Source of the DNA: JAZDCZ01 sp046757925
Lineage (GTDB): Bacteria; Gemmatimonadota; Gemmatimonadetes; Gemmatimonadales; GWC2-71-9
Direction of reading: 5' to 3'
DNA: 64,000 nt
Assembly (NCBI GenBank): GCA_046757925.1
Contig: JBHHZE010000009.1
Location: 1-64,000, forward strand
Below, one piece after another: positions 41,891 to 49,954 of the stretch (positions are counted from its first letter, which is position 1; every line of letters starts with the position of its first letter). A program made the translations under genes and the position numbers. Under the pieces are notes generated by a model, which was given only the letters and a program-made list of their open reading frames with translations, searched no databases and had not been told where the DNA came from.

Positions 41891-42874
41891 ATGGTTATTG
41901 AGAGTCACGTGCTCACGGAGGTACTGCATGCAGCGGATCGGGCCACATCTCCCGCCGCCGTGCGGGTCCTTGCCAGGCTCTCAGAGCGCTACGCCGTGGA
42001 CCGGGAGTTGGGCCGCGGAGGCATGGGGATCGTGTACGTGGCCCGCGATGTCAAGCTGGGTCGCCAAGTAGCCATCAAAGTCCTCGATCCCACACTTTGC
42101 GACCAGTTGGGCCAGGATCGCTTTCTCCGAGAGATTCGCCTGACTGCTAGCCTACAGCACCCGCATATTCTGCCCGTCTTGGATTCCGGTTGCATGAGCG
42201 GGACGGTGTACTACGTCAGCCCGTGCCTGGCAGAGGGCTCGCTCTATTCTCTGCTCCGGACAGAGGGACGGCTACCCGTCGAACACGCACTTCGGATTGG
42301 CCTCGACATCTTGGAGGCACTCGCATACGCCCATTGCGAGGGAGTCGTACATTGCGACCTCAAACCGGAGAATATCCTTCTGTCGAACGGTCACGCTATC
42401 CTTGCAGACTTCGGCATTGCTCGAACCATGAATTCGTTAACCCGAGAAGCGCTGGGCCACGTATGGGGTAGTCCGGTATACATGAGTCCGGAGCAAGCCG
42501 TCGGGGAAGTGGATCTGGATGGTCGCAGTGACGTCTACAGCATGGCATGCGTCCTATACGAAACGCTCACCGGAACTCCGCCATTCGCCGGAAGCAGCCC
42601 CAGAGCGATCATTGCAAGGAAATTCAGTGCTCCACCTCCCGAGTTACGCACTCCCGGGTCGCGCATACCCCACCCGGTTGTCGCCGCCGTCGTCCGTGCG
42701 CTGGCAATAGATCCGGCGGAACGGTTTACCACAGCGCGCGGGTTCGCAGACGAGCTCAGTCGTGGCTTCAGGAACACCTCACGCGATCGGGCTCCATCTC
42801 GCCGCCGGTGGCAGCCCACGATCACAACCCTGATTGGTTCGGCCACGCTGGCGGCACTTGCGCTTCTGGCCTAG
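41891..42874 (+). CDS. Serine/threonine protein kinase, non-RD type, with C-terminal membrane helix
   Basis: A 327-residue PknB-like kinase. Gly loop GRGGMGIVYVA (41-51), Lys63 in VAIKVL, catalytic loop HCDLKPENILL (154-164), DFG at 173-175, APE-like SPEQ, and DVYSMACVLYE. The catalytic loop has Cys (155) where most such kinases have Arg before the Asp. Such non-RD kinases do not need activation-loop phosphorylation of the usual kind. The chain ends within a transmembrane helix (TLIGSATLAALALLA), with no extracellular sensor domain, so it is shorter than most PknB proteins. ATG 41891 follows a GAGG site; the upstream ATG at 41810 is less likely. Substrates unknown. Confidence 0.88.
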   Translation: MVIESHVLTEVLHAADRATSPAAVRVLARLSERYAVDRELGRGGMGIVYVARDVKLGRQVAIKVLDPTLCDQLGQDRFLREIRLTASLQHPHILPVLDSGCMSGTVYYVSPCLAEGSLYSLLRTEGRLPVEHALRIGLDILEALAYAHCEGVVHCDLKPENILLSNGHAILADFGIARTMNSLTREALGHVWGSPVYMSPEQAVGEVDLDGRSDVYSMACVLYETLTGTPPFAGSSPRAIIARKFSAPPPELRTPGSRIPHPVVAAVVRALAIDPAERFTTARGFADELSRGFRNTSRDRAPSRRRWQPTITTLIGSATLAALALLA

Positions 42875-43252
42875 TCGCTCGAGGGGAGCAACGATCTAGG
42901 AGGATTCACGAGCGATGCAAGCGTCGCTGGATCAGCCATGGTTCGTGGATCGCGTTTGCGCCCTTGGTATAGAGAACGGCTGGCGCCCGATCCCGCGAAC
43001 CCGAGATACCTGGTCCCGGTCACCGGATGAGGTCGCACCCTGGAGCAACGAAGATGTGATAGAGCGCACGGTCGCCCCGTCGCATTACACTACATTGTAA
43101 GGCCAAACGCACGGTGAGTTGAGGCTGGGCCACCACTGCACGGTGGCGCTAAGCCCTTATTGTTCAATAACTTGACTTTTACTCCAGGAACGGCAGGAGC
43201 TGGCGCAACTCTTGCTGCCCTAGCTGATCTGGAGACAACCGGATTACGGCAC
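42875..43252. other. Intergenic stretch before the pilin genes
   Basis: There is one small open frame, 42915-43100 (61 codons), 11 bases after AGGAGG, on the plus strand. It has no recognisable similarity or domain, so I leave it as possible but unsupported. TTGACT at about 43171-43176 resembles a -35 box, but no -10 fits at 16-18 bases. Nothing else is recognised. Confidence 0.35.
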
Positions 43253-43708
43253 ATGCACATGCACAAGAATCTCTCAGGGTTTACGCTCATCGAGCTCGCC
43301 ATCGTGCTTGCCGTTTCGGGTATCCTCACGTCCATTGCCATCATCAAAGTTGGGCCCTCCCTCGAGCGGGCACGAGTACGGCGCTCGGCTAACTTGATCG
43401 TAGCGGATCTGCAATACGCACAGATGATAGCCGCCCGCCAAGGCAAGCCGGTGGTGATCATCACGAGCGAGCCTCTCAAGAGCTATATCATTCGAAACGC
43501 GGCAGACACGACTATCTTTAGAGAGCGATATTTCGGCGATGATACTCCCTTCGAACTCAAGAAGCTCAAGGCAGATCCCAAGAACTTCTTGGTTTTTCCG
43601 AACGGTGTGGTGAAGAAGAACTCGAAGTTCAAAGTGGAGGTGAATAAGTACAAGTGGGAGGTCAAGCTCACCCGTGCCGGACAGATACGCCTCAAAAAGA
43701 AGAACTAG
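43253..43708 (+). CDS. Type IV pilin-like protein (GspH/FimT type)
   Basis: A 151-residue pilin-like protein. It has a short leader ending before the processing site, KNLSG|FTLIELAIVLAVSGIL, with the conserved Glu at mature position 5. The hydrophobic helix is followed by a polar domain (ERARVRRSANLIVADLQYAQMIAARQGKPVVI) typical of FimT/GspH minor pilins. The Lys-rich tail ends in RLKKKN. The prepilin peptidase is not in this window. First of four pilin-like genes; ATGs at 43253 and 43259 are both possible and the longer upstream frame is not used. Confidence 0.85.
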   Translation: MHMHKNLSGFTLIELAIVLAVSGILTSIAIIKVGPSLERARVRRSANLIVADLQYAQMIAARQGKPVVIITSEPLKSYIIRNAADTTIFRERYFGDDTPFELKKLKADPKNFLVFPNGVVKKNSKFKVEVNKYKWEVKLTRAGQIRLKKKN

Positions 43709-44105
43709 GCTCGGGAGCGCTAAGGGCGTATCTCTGATCGAGGTCATGCTCGCGCTCAGCATTCTGAGCGTTGTGCTGTTGGCGATGGATGGCCTGATGT
43801 TCCAAGTAGCGCGCTATACTCGCCAGGCCGCCGCGATATCGTATCGCAGCGCCGCTATGGAATCGGCGGCTGCTTGGGTGCATGGCCTTCCGTGGGACAG
43901 CATACCTTCTTCGGTTGGCTGTACCGACAGCCTATACACGGGTTCCCTGCAATACACGCGATGCCTCGAACTCGTCACGGATACGCCCCGTTACCGCATG
44001 ACGCGCGTCATCGTTAGCCCAACCGGCGCCCTCCAGTCTAGTGCGGACACCGTTTCGGTAGAGCGAACCAAGACGAGATCACCGTCGCCTTTCAGCCTCA
44101 ATTGA
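43674..44105 (+). CDS. Type IV pilin-like protein (PilV/GspI type)
   Basis: A 143-residue minor-pilin-like protein. The processing site is SAKG|VSLIEVMLALSILSVVLLA, with Val at mature position 1 and Glu at 5. The rest is small and carries two Cys (VGCTDS, YTRCLE) that may pair. The only start in frame before the leader is GTG 43674, which overlaps the previous gene by 35 bases; the leader is therefore long and Arg-rich (RYASKRRTRLG). It overlaps the next gene by four bases. Role in pseudopilus or pilus-tip assembly is inferred from the family. Confidence 0.8.
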   Translation: MPDRYASKRRTRLGSAKGVSLIEVMLALSILSVVLLAMDGLMFQVARYTRQAAAISYRSAAMESAAAWVHGLPWDSIPSSVGCTDSLYTGSLQYTRCLELVTDTPRYRMTRVIVSPTGALQSSADTVSVERTKTRSPSPFSLN

Positions 44106-44917
44106 CTAAGCGCGGATTCACTCTGATCGAGCTCCTCATTGCGGCACTCGTCGCGGGAATCCTGGTCACAGTGCTCACCCGCATTCTCCTGAGTGACTCT
44201 CGTTTCGTGAGCCGCCAGGATGCCATGATGTCCGCACGTCAGACCGCTCGGGCTGCCCTCAACGTGACCGCCGTGGAGCTGCGTATGGTGTCATCTGGGG
44301 GACTCATTGCGGCTGCACCGGATAGTATCTTGGTACGCGTGCCATATGCGTTCGGAATGTCCTGCGGTACGTCGGCGGGTTTGACGGTTGGCTCCATGAT
44401 GCCTACCGATTCCATGATGTACGCCAATGCCACGCCCGCCGGAATGGCACGCCTTCAGCCCGACAACACCTACTCATTCTTACCGGCCATCACCGCTGCG
44501 AGTTCAACCGACGTCGCAGCCTGTACCGCACAGAACGTGAATATCATACCATCGGGATTTCTGGTGGGTATCACACCGCCCAACGCAGCCACAGCAGGAA
44601 CTATCTTCTATCTATATGACAACGTGGCATATCGCTTCATGCCCTCGGCCGATCTTCCCGGCCGGATCGGCCTGTGGCGGCGCTCGGGTACCGCATCCTA
44701 CTCAGAGCTCGTTGCGCCTTTCGATTCTACTGCCCGGTTCCGCTTTCTAGTCGGACCGAGTCTCCAGGTGAACGATAATCCTCCCGCCGACCTCACAACC
44801 GTCAACGGGCTGGAACTCAAGTTTGTATCAGCCAGCAGTTCGCCACCGCAAGGGGAATCTGCCTACCAGAATTTCGACCTACCGGTTCAAGTCGTGTTCT
44901 TTAACAAGTCCAATTGA
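44102..44917 (+). CDS. Type IV pilin-like protein (PilW/GspJ type)
   Basis: A 271-residue protein beginning at TTG 44102, overlapping the previous stop. Processing site KRG|FTLIELLIAALVAGILVTVL. The large C-terminal domain, with VPYAFGMSCGTSAG, AACTAQNVNIIPSG and FYLYDNVAYRF, fits PilW-like minor pilins. Three gaps between pilin genes are zero or overlapping, so the four are one operon. Next gene follows after 3 bases. Confidence 0.82.
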   Translation: MTKRGFTLIELLIAALVAGILVTVLTRILLSDSRFVSRQDAMMSARQTARAALNVTAVELRMVSSGGLIAAAPDSILVRVPYAFGMSCGTSAGLTVGSMMPTDSMMYANATPAGMARLQPDNTYSFLPAITAASSTDVAACTAQNVNIIPSGFLVGITPPNAATAGTIFYLYDNVAYRFMPSADLPGRIGLWRRSGTASYSELVAPFDSTARFRFLVGPSLQVNDNPPADLTTVNGLELKFVSASSSPPQGESAYQNFDLPVQVVFFNKSN

Positions 44918-44920
44918 CCG

Positions 44921-45973
44921 ATGACTGCACGCGATCAACGAGGCTTCGCCCTCCCATTGACCATACTGATGCTGACCGTGGTCACCGTCCTGTTGGCCTC
45001 CGCGTTCGTGCGGGCACGTGCGGAGCACCAGGTAGCTCGCAGCAACAGTTCTACGGTCGATGCACTGGCGGTGGCGCAGAGTGGACTACAGCGATTCCTC
45101 GCGTATTACGACTCTTTGAACACACGGCCAGGCGATGGAGACTCGCTACGGATAAACGTACCGGACGGATACGCGGACGTAGTGACCCGTGTCGTACGCA
45201 GTCCGGCAGATACGATGGAGCCCGAGATACACATCGTTCGCTCGACCGGTCATGTGATCATGCCGACGACTGGTGCGGAACCCCAGGCCGAGCGTACGAT
45301 TGCCCAGTTCGCGCAATGGCAGAGCGCTGGCATGAAGGTCACGGGCGGCTTGACCACCGCGAACGGTTTGAACATCACCGCTGGCAATGTGGTAGTGGTA
45401 GGCGTTGACCAGTGTGGCGCGGCTCCGAGCGTGGCTGGCCTCAGAGTGACGTCATCGAACTCCCCGTCTGCGGGGGATTTTGGCATAATAAACGGGTCGC
45501 CACCGATCGATGCCGCGGGAGGTGGCTCAGCCGTTGCCGACGACACCGGCATCAATTGGGCTGGAATCGTTGCTGGCCAATTCGAAGCGGATTACAGCAC
45601 GGTCAGGCTATGGGACGGAACATATCCGTCCATGCTCATAACAGGAGATCTGATTCTCAATGACGCCGGTGGCTACGGTCTTCTGATCGTGACCGGCGAT
45701 CTTACGCTAACCGGAACTTTTTTCTCGTGGCGGGGAGTCGTGCTGGTGGGCGGCGAACTAACCGCCAACACATGGTTCACCATAGTCCGGGGAACCACGG
45801 TCACGGGCCTCAACGAAGCGCTGGGCATGAATCCGCCCGTTGGGCAGCTGGGTGGTGGATCCGGTGCCCATTACTTCGAATACTTTGATTGTGAGATCAA
45901 GAACGCACTCGGATCGCTCATCGGATTCGTGCCTATCGAAAACGCTTGGTTTGACAACTGGGCCACGTATTGA
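44921..45973 (+). CDS. PilX-like pilus assembly protein
   Basis: A 350-residue protein with an N-terminal hydrophobic helix lacking the FTLIE box: DQRGFALPLTILMLTVVTVLLASAFVRA, as in PilX N-terminal proteins. Downstream there is a tail of beta-rich segments (LRVTSSNSPSAGDFGIING, LLIVTGDLTLTGTFFSWRGVVLVGGEL) that looks like a repetitive beta-solenoid-like surface domain. It may present a tip-associated domain; this is inference. Followed after 19 bases by the SCO1-like gene. Confidence 0.75.
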   Translation: MTARDQRGFALPLTILMLTVVTVLLASAFVRARAEHQVARSNSSTVDALAVAQSGLQRFLAYYDSLNTRPGDGDSLRINVPDGYADVVTRVVRSPADTMEPEIHIVRSTGHVIMPTTGAEPQAERTIAQFAQWQSAGMKVTGGLTTANGLNITAGNVVVVGVDQCGAAPSVAGLRVTSSNSPSAGDFGIINGSPPIDAAGGGSAVADDTGINWAGIVAGQFEADYSTVRLWDGTYPSMLITGDLILNDAGGYGLLIVTGDLTLTGTFFSWRGVVLVGGELTANTWFTIVRGTTVTGLNEALGMNPPVGQLGGGSGAHYFEYFDCEIKNALGSLIGFVPIENAWFDNWATY

Positions 45974-45992
45974 TCCTCAAGGTGCCCGCCAA

Positions 45993-46610
45993 GTGAACCG
46001 CCCCGCAGGTGTCGCCGGTATCATAACCGTAACAATCATGCTGGCGTGCACACATCGAGATCCGTACGCGATCGGTGAACTTCGCGGCACGCAGTTGGAT
46101 AGCGCACTCCCAAAGCCCGACTTTTCCCTTACAGCCACTTCCGGGCAATCATACGAGTTCGCACCAGAGACCCACGGTCATTTGACTTTATTGCTGTTCG
46201 GTTACACCAATTGCCCCGACGTATGCCCGATACACATGGCCAACCTCGCAGCTGTCGTCCACCAGCTCCCGCCAGACATAGCGAACCAAATAAAGGTGGT
46301 GATGGTCAGCACGGACCCCGAACGAGATAGTTTGCACGTCCTGCGCAAGTGGCTCGACAAATTCGACCATAAGTTCGTGGGGTTGAGAGGTAGCCTCGAT
46401 GAGGTAAACACGATCCAGCGCGGCCTGGGATTGCCCCCCTCGGTCAGATTGAGTACCCAGACAGATTATGATGTGGGACATGCCGCACAGGTCATAGCCT
46501 TCACAAGAGACGACAGTGCACACGTAGTGTATCCGTTCGGGACGCGCCAGAGCGACTGGGCGCACGATCTACCACTTCTCTTGCGGTCCTTTGGCGCAAC
46601 GCAGCCATGA
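45993..46610 (+). CDS. SCO1/SenC-family copper chaperone, lipoprotein
   Basis: A 205-residue lipoprotein: hydrophobic start ending TVTIMLAC (lipid Cys19). The thioredoxin-like SCO fold has copper ligands CPDVCP (74-79) and His in DVGHAAQVIAF. It helps load the CuA site of cytochrome c oxidase. GTG 45993 is preferred; the frame upstream to 45840 is the out-of-frame end of the pilin gene. Its stop overlaps the ctaG start (ATGA), giving a two-gene oxidase assembly unit. The oxidase genes themselves are not in this window. Confidence 0.92.
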   Translation: MNRPAGVAGIITVTIMLACTHRDPYAIGELRGTQLDSALPKPDFSLTATSGQSYEFAPETHGHLTLLLFGYTNCPDVCPIHMANLAAVVHQLPPDIANQIKVVMVSTDPERDSLHVLRKWLDKFDHKFVGLRGSLDEVNTIQRGLGLPPSVRLSTQTDYDVGHAAQVIAFTRDDSAHVVYPFGTRQSDWAHDLPLLLRSFGATQP

Positions 46611-47452
46611 CGTGGTGGTGCTCGGCCCAGGGAGGAGCATGGAGTTGGACATGGCAACCATACATCGGCGTTTGGCTCCTTGCGCTTACACTGATCATCG
46701 CCCGGCTGACCGCACCTCGAATATGGGCTCCGGACCGCCGCCGGTCAGACAAACTGCAGCTCTACATACTCGGAGTTCTCGTGCTGTGGCTGGGAGCGGA
46801 CTGGCCAATCGGCCCCCTCGGGGCCGGCTACCTCCTGAGCGTCCACACTGTCCAATACCTACTGTTTACGTTCGTCGCTCCTCCATTGCTGATCGCGGGC
46901 ACACCTCCCTGGATGCTGCGGCGGTTGCTGCGACCGCAATGGGCGCTCCGCTCTGCACGTACCGTGGGAAAGCCTATCATAGCATTCGGGATATTCAATA
47001 CCGTTCTCCTCGCAACTCACCTGCCCGCCGTTGTTGACGGGCTCACGGTATCCCAGATTGGATCGTTCGCAATTGACATGTCCTGGCTCCTGTCAGGCTT
47101 GATCTTTTGGTGGCCGGTGCTAGGACCGCTGCCGGAACTCGAGCCGCTGAGTTATCCCGGGCGGATCGTGTACTTGATCATGAACGTCTTCATCCCCACG
47201 GTACCCGCCGCGTTCCTGACGTTCGCACACTACCCCATTTACGGACTCTACGAACTGGCCGCGCCCGTTGGTAATATCTCGACCGCACACGACCAGCAGA
47301 TTGCAGGGATAATAATGAAAGTCGTGGGCGGATTCATCATCTTCGGAACGGCATCCGTGATATTCTTCAAGTGGAGCGGGTCCGAGGAAGATTCCCTCGG
47401 CGTACTCGAGGCCGCCGATTCATCACCCGCGGGGTCTGCAACTAGGGGCTAA
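46607..47452 (+). CDS. ctaG: Cytochrome c oxidase assembly factor CtaG
   Basis: A 281-residue inner-membrane protein of the caa3-type CtaG family (PF09678), with about seven helices. The family text includes WTWQPYIGVWLLALTLI, SVHTVQYLLFTFVAPPLLIAG, PAVVDGLTVS and DMSWLLSGLIFWWPVLGP, plus late DQQIAGIIMKVVGGF. It is needed for aa3/caa3 oxidase maturation, probably in copper delivery to CuB. Translationally coupled to the SCO1-type gene. Its TAA stop overlaps the TAG stop of the OPT gene on the other strand. Confidence 0.92.
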   Translation: MTWWCSAQGGAWSWTWQPYIGVWLLALTLIIARLTAPRIWAPDRRRSDKLQLYILGVLVLWLGADWPIGPLGAGYLLSVHTVQYLLFTFVAPPLLIAGTPPWMLRRLLRPQWALRSARTVGKPIIAFGIFNTVLLATHLPAVVDGLTVSQIGSFAIDMSWLLSGLIFWWPVLGPLPELEPLSYPGRIVYLIMNVFIPTVPAAFLTFAHYPIYGLYELAAPVGNISTAHDQQIAGIIMKVVGGFIIFGTASVIFFKWSGSEEDSLGVLEAADSSPAGSATRG

Positions 47453-49524
47453 CGGGAAACCGTGCGGGCTACCCGATAGAGCCAAATCGAGAAGAACGCG
47501 AACGCCGCAATCCCCAGCATATTCGCGATACGATCGAACCCCTCGGGCGCGAACGCTAGAACGTCCGTGCTCTGGGCGGCGGCAAAAGGCACGGCCAGCG
47601 CTATCCCAACCAGAGCCTCGCCGGTTATCAACCCCGAAGCGAACAACAACCCATTTCGGCCCGCGACCGCTGCATCTGTGAGAGATGTTCCTCGACTCCG
47701 AAGTGCGCGTCCGGCCAGCGCGGCAATGACCCCGCCCACGAAGATCGGCACTGACAACTCGATCGGCAGGTAGATCCCGACAGCAACGGCGAGAACCGGA
47801 GTGCGAAAGTTGCTCTTCCGGGCCTCGAGGATCTTGTCCAACACGATGATGGCCACGGCTATACCGGCACCCAGCCAGACCATCGTCCACGGCAGATGCC
47901 GCGTCAGGACGCCGTCGGCCACGGAACTCATAAGGGTCGCCTGCGGTGCCTTCAGCGCCTCCGAAGCGTCCATCCCGGCCCTGGGCAGAACGTCACCCAA
48001 ACCGTAGGCCGAAAACAATAGCTGGAGCACCGGTGCAATCACTATGGCTCCCGCCACGACACCCACGATCTGCATTATCTGCTGCTTGTAGGGAGTTGCA
48101 CCCACGAGACGCCCGGCCTTCAAGTCCTGCATATTGTCGCCGGCTATTGCCGCGGCACAGCATACTACACCTCCAACCAGGATCGCCGTAGCGGCCGCTG
48201 CGGTAGCTTGGCTGCGGTCCACCGCAAAATCTATTTGGCCACCCAGCAACCACAGTAGGATCAGGGAGATACTGAGGATCGTGGCAATGGTTACACCGGA
48301 TATCGGATTGTTGGAGGATCCCACAAGGCCGGCCATATAGCCTGCCACCGAAGAGAAGAGGAATCCCGCAAACAGTGCGAACAGAACGCCGAATACAACC
48401 GTACTACCGTACAATCCCGTCGAAATCCCCAATACATCCTGCTTCACGACAAATAAGAACACTACGAATATCGGAATCGCGAGTGCTATTGTGCCCGTGA
48501 TAACGATGTTGATAGGTGTATCTCGTTCGGTACGCGGGATCGCGACAGCTTGTCCCGACCGCGATGCGCGCACCGCATCTAGAGAGGACCGGATGCCATC
48601 GCGGATCGGCTTTATGAGCGACAGAAGAGCCCAGAGACCTCCCGTAGCCATCGCACCAACACCAAGATAGCGGATCCTGGCACTCCACAGCTGTTCAGCC
48701 AGTTCGTACCCATGAGCGTCGCCGGCTATTGCGTGAACGTCCGCAGGAGTTGCAAATGCCGTGTAGAGGGGTATCCCGAAGAGCCACGAAATGAGGCCAC
48801 CGGCGAAGACCAGAACCGCTATGTTGAGTCCGACAATGTAGCCCACGGCGAGAAGAGCCACTCCCAAGTCACTTCCGAAGCCGAATACCGATCTGCCGAC
48901 GGTCACGGCACCGGTCGCACTTCCGGCGGCGATCTTGAATCCGGTTTGACACAGCTTCAGTATCGCGCCGGTAACACCGGCCATGGCGATCATGCGGGCG
49001 CCGCGGCCCCCCTCCGATCCCGCCTTGAGCACCTCACCCGTCGCCACGCCTTCCGGAAACTGAAGTTTGGCCTCTACGATCAGAGCGCGCCGCAGCGGGA
49101 TCGTGAACAGGACCCCCAAAACACCACCTGAAAGAGCGATGGCAAACGTCGGCAGGAACTTGAACCCCTCCCAATACTGCAGCATGATGAGCGCTGGAAT
49201 CGTGAAGATCACCCCCGCCGCCAATGACTCACCTGCGGAGGCCGCCGTTTGGACGATATTGTTCTCCAGGATATTCGAGTCTTTGAACAACTTGAGAACG
49301 GCCATGGAGATGACGGCCGCCGGTATGGACGCCGAGACCGTGAGCCCTACCTTGAGGCCGAGATACGCGTTGGCACCGGCCAACATGGCAGACAGCACAA
49401 CTCCAAGAACTACCGCCTTTGCCGTTATCTCTGGCAGAGTTTGGGAGGCCGGAATATACGACGTCTCGGCACCAACCCCCGCTCCAGACGCTCCGGGCTC
49501 CACTGCTGACTCTGGGGATTCCAT
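47449..49524 (-). CDS. OPT-family oligopeptide transporter
   Basis: A 691-residue membrane protein of the OPT family with about 16 helices. Marker stretches are AYLGLKVGLTVSASIPAAVIS, NNIVQTAASAGESLAAGVIF, FPEGVATGEVLKAG, GSSNNPISGVTIATILS and NMQDLKAGRLVGATPYKQQIMQ. Family members import small peptides or metal complexes; substrate undetermined. AAGGAG lies 6 bases before the ATG, and a good promoter lies upstream. Convergent with ctaG, the two stops sharing bases, so no terminator separates them. Confidence 0.93.
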   Translation of the reverse strand: MESPESAVEPGASGAGVGAETSYIPASQTLPEITAKAVVLGVVLSAMLAGANAYLGLKVGLTVSASIPAAVISMAVLKLFKDSNILENNIVQTAASAGESLAAGVIFTIPALIMLQYWEGFKFLPTFAIALSGGVLGVLFTIPLRRALIVEAKLQFPEGVATGEVLKAGSEGGRGARMIAMAGVTGAILKLCQTGFKIAAGSATGAVTVGRSVFGFGSDLGVALLAVGYIVGLNIAVLVFAGGLISWLFGIPLYTAFATPADVHAIAGDAHGYELAEQLWSARIRYLGVGAMATGGLWALLSLIKPIRDGIRSSLDAVRASRSGQAVAIPRTERDTPINIVITGTIALAIPIFVVFLFVVKQDVLGISTGLYGSTVVFGVLFALFAGFLFSSVAGYMAGLVGSSNNPISGVTIATILSISLILLWLLGGQIDFAVDRSQATAAAATAILVGGVVCCAAAIAGDNMQDLKAGRLVGATPYKQQIMQIVGVVAGAIVIAPVLQLLFSAYGLGDVLPRAGMDASEALKAPQATLMSSVADGVLTRHLPWTMVWLGAGIAVAIIVLDKILEARKSNFRTPVLAVAVGIYLPIELSVPIFVGGVIAALAGRALRSRGTSLTDAAVAGRNGLLFASGLITGEALVGIALAVPFAAAQSTDVLAFAPEGFDRIANMLGIAAFAFFSIWLYRVARTVSR

Positions 49525-49579
49525 TTCAGCTCCTTAGGCTGCGGAGAACATTGTCGGAAAATCGGCGGCGTGGCAGCCA

Positions 49580-49608
49580 ACCCTACGGGGTCACACTTGC
49601 ACTGTCAA
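49580..49608 (-). promoter_or_regulatory. Promoter of the OPT gene
   Basis: On the minus strand a perfect TTGACA (49603-49608) and TAGGGT (49580-49585) are 17 bases apart, predicting a start near 49573 and a leader of about 50 bases. Confidence 0.5.
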
Positions 49609-49659
49609 GCGCAGGTGATAAGCTTCCCGCACCGGGGGATGAGCCGCATGGTGGCGGTT

Positions 49660-49887
49660 TCAGTGCGCCCGCGCCCGTTCCAGCAGCCGCAGCAGCGCTA
49701 CCTCGTCGAGTTCGCCGAGGTCTGCCACTCCGGAGGGCAGCGCAGCGTAGCGCCGTACCGAACGGCTATCGACTGACGAGAACTGAACGACGGGACGGTG
49801 CACTTTGGGGCTCAGGTAATCCGAGGTACGACCATGACTCACGAGTTCTACCCGCCAGGCACGTCCGTTCCGATCTCTGAAATGCAT
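49660..49887 (-). CDS. Small conserved-looking protein, function unknown
   Basis: A 75-residue protein: MHFRDRNGRAWRVELVSHGR at the start, then PVVQFSSVDSRSVRRYAALP and an acidic/Leu-rich end (ELDEVALLRLLERARA). The order (phenyl/Arg-Gly-Trp strand, VVQF strand, RR turn, Leu helix) resembles small proteins I recall from Gemmatimonadota, but I cannot name a family. It lies between the OPT promoter and the divergent M42 gene. No clear ribosome site. Confidence 0.5.
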   Translation of the reverse strand: MHFRDRNGRAWRVELVSHGRTSDYLSPKVHRPVVQFSSVDSRSVRRYAALPSGVADLGELDEVALLRLLERARAH

Positions 49888-49940
49888 GGAGCTAAGTGGT
49901 GCCCCGTTCAGGAGTTGATACTTTGTTGATGCCAGATTCG

Positions 49941-49946
49941 TATGAT
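49941..49946 (+). promoter_or_regulatory. Putative -10 of the M42 peptidase gene
   Basis: TATGAT ends 8 bases before the ATG at 49955, which would leave little or no leader. TTGATA at 49915-49920 is 20 bases away, wider than usual. Low confidence. Confidence 0.3.
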
Positions 49947-49954
49947 AACTCACC

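Noticed and set aside
42915..43100. 61-codon frame after AGGAGG
   Set aside because: Ribosome site is rather distant and the product has no recognisable similarity; kept only as a note in the intergenic entry.
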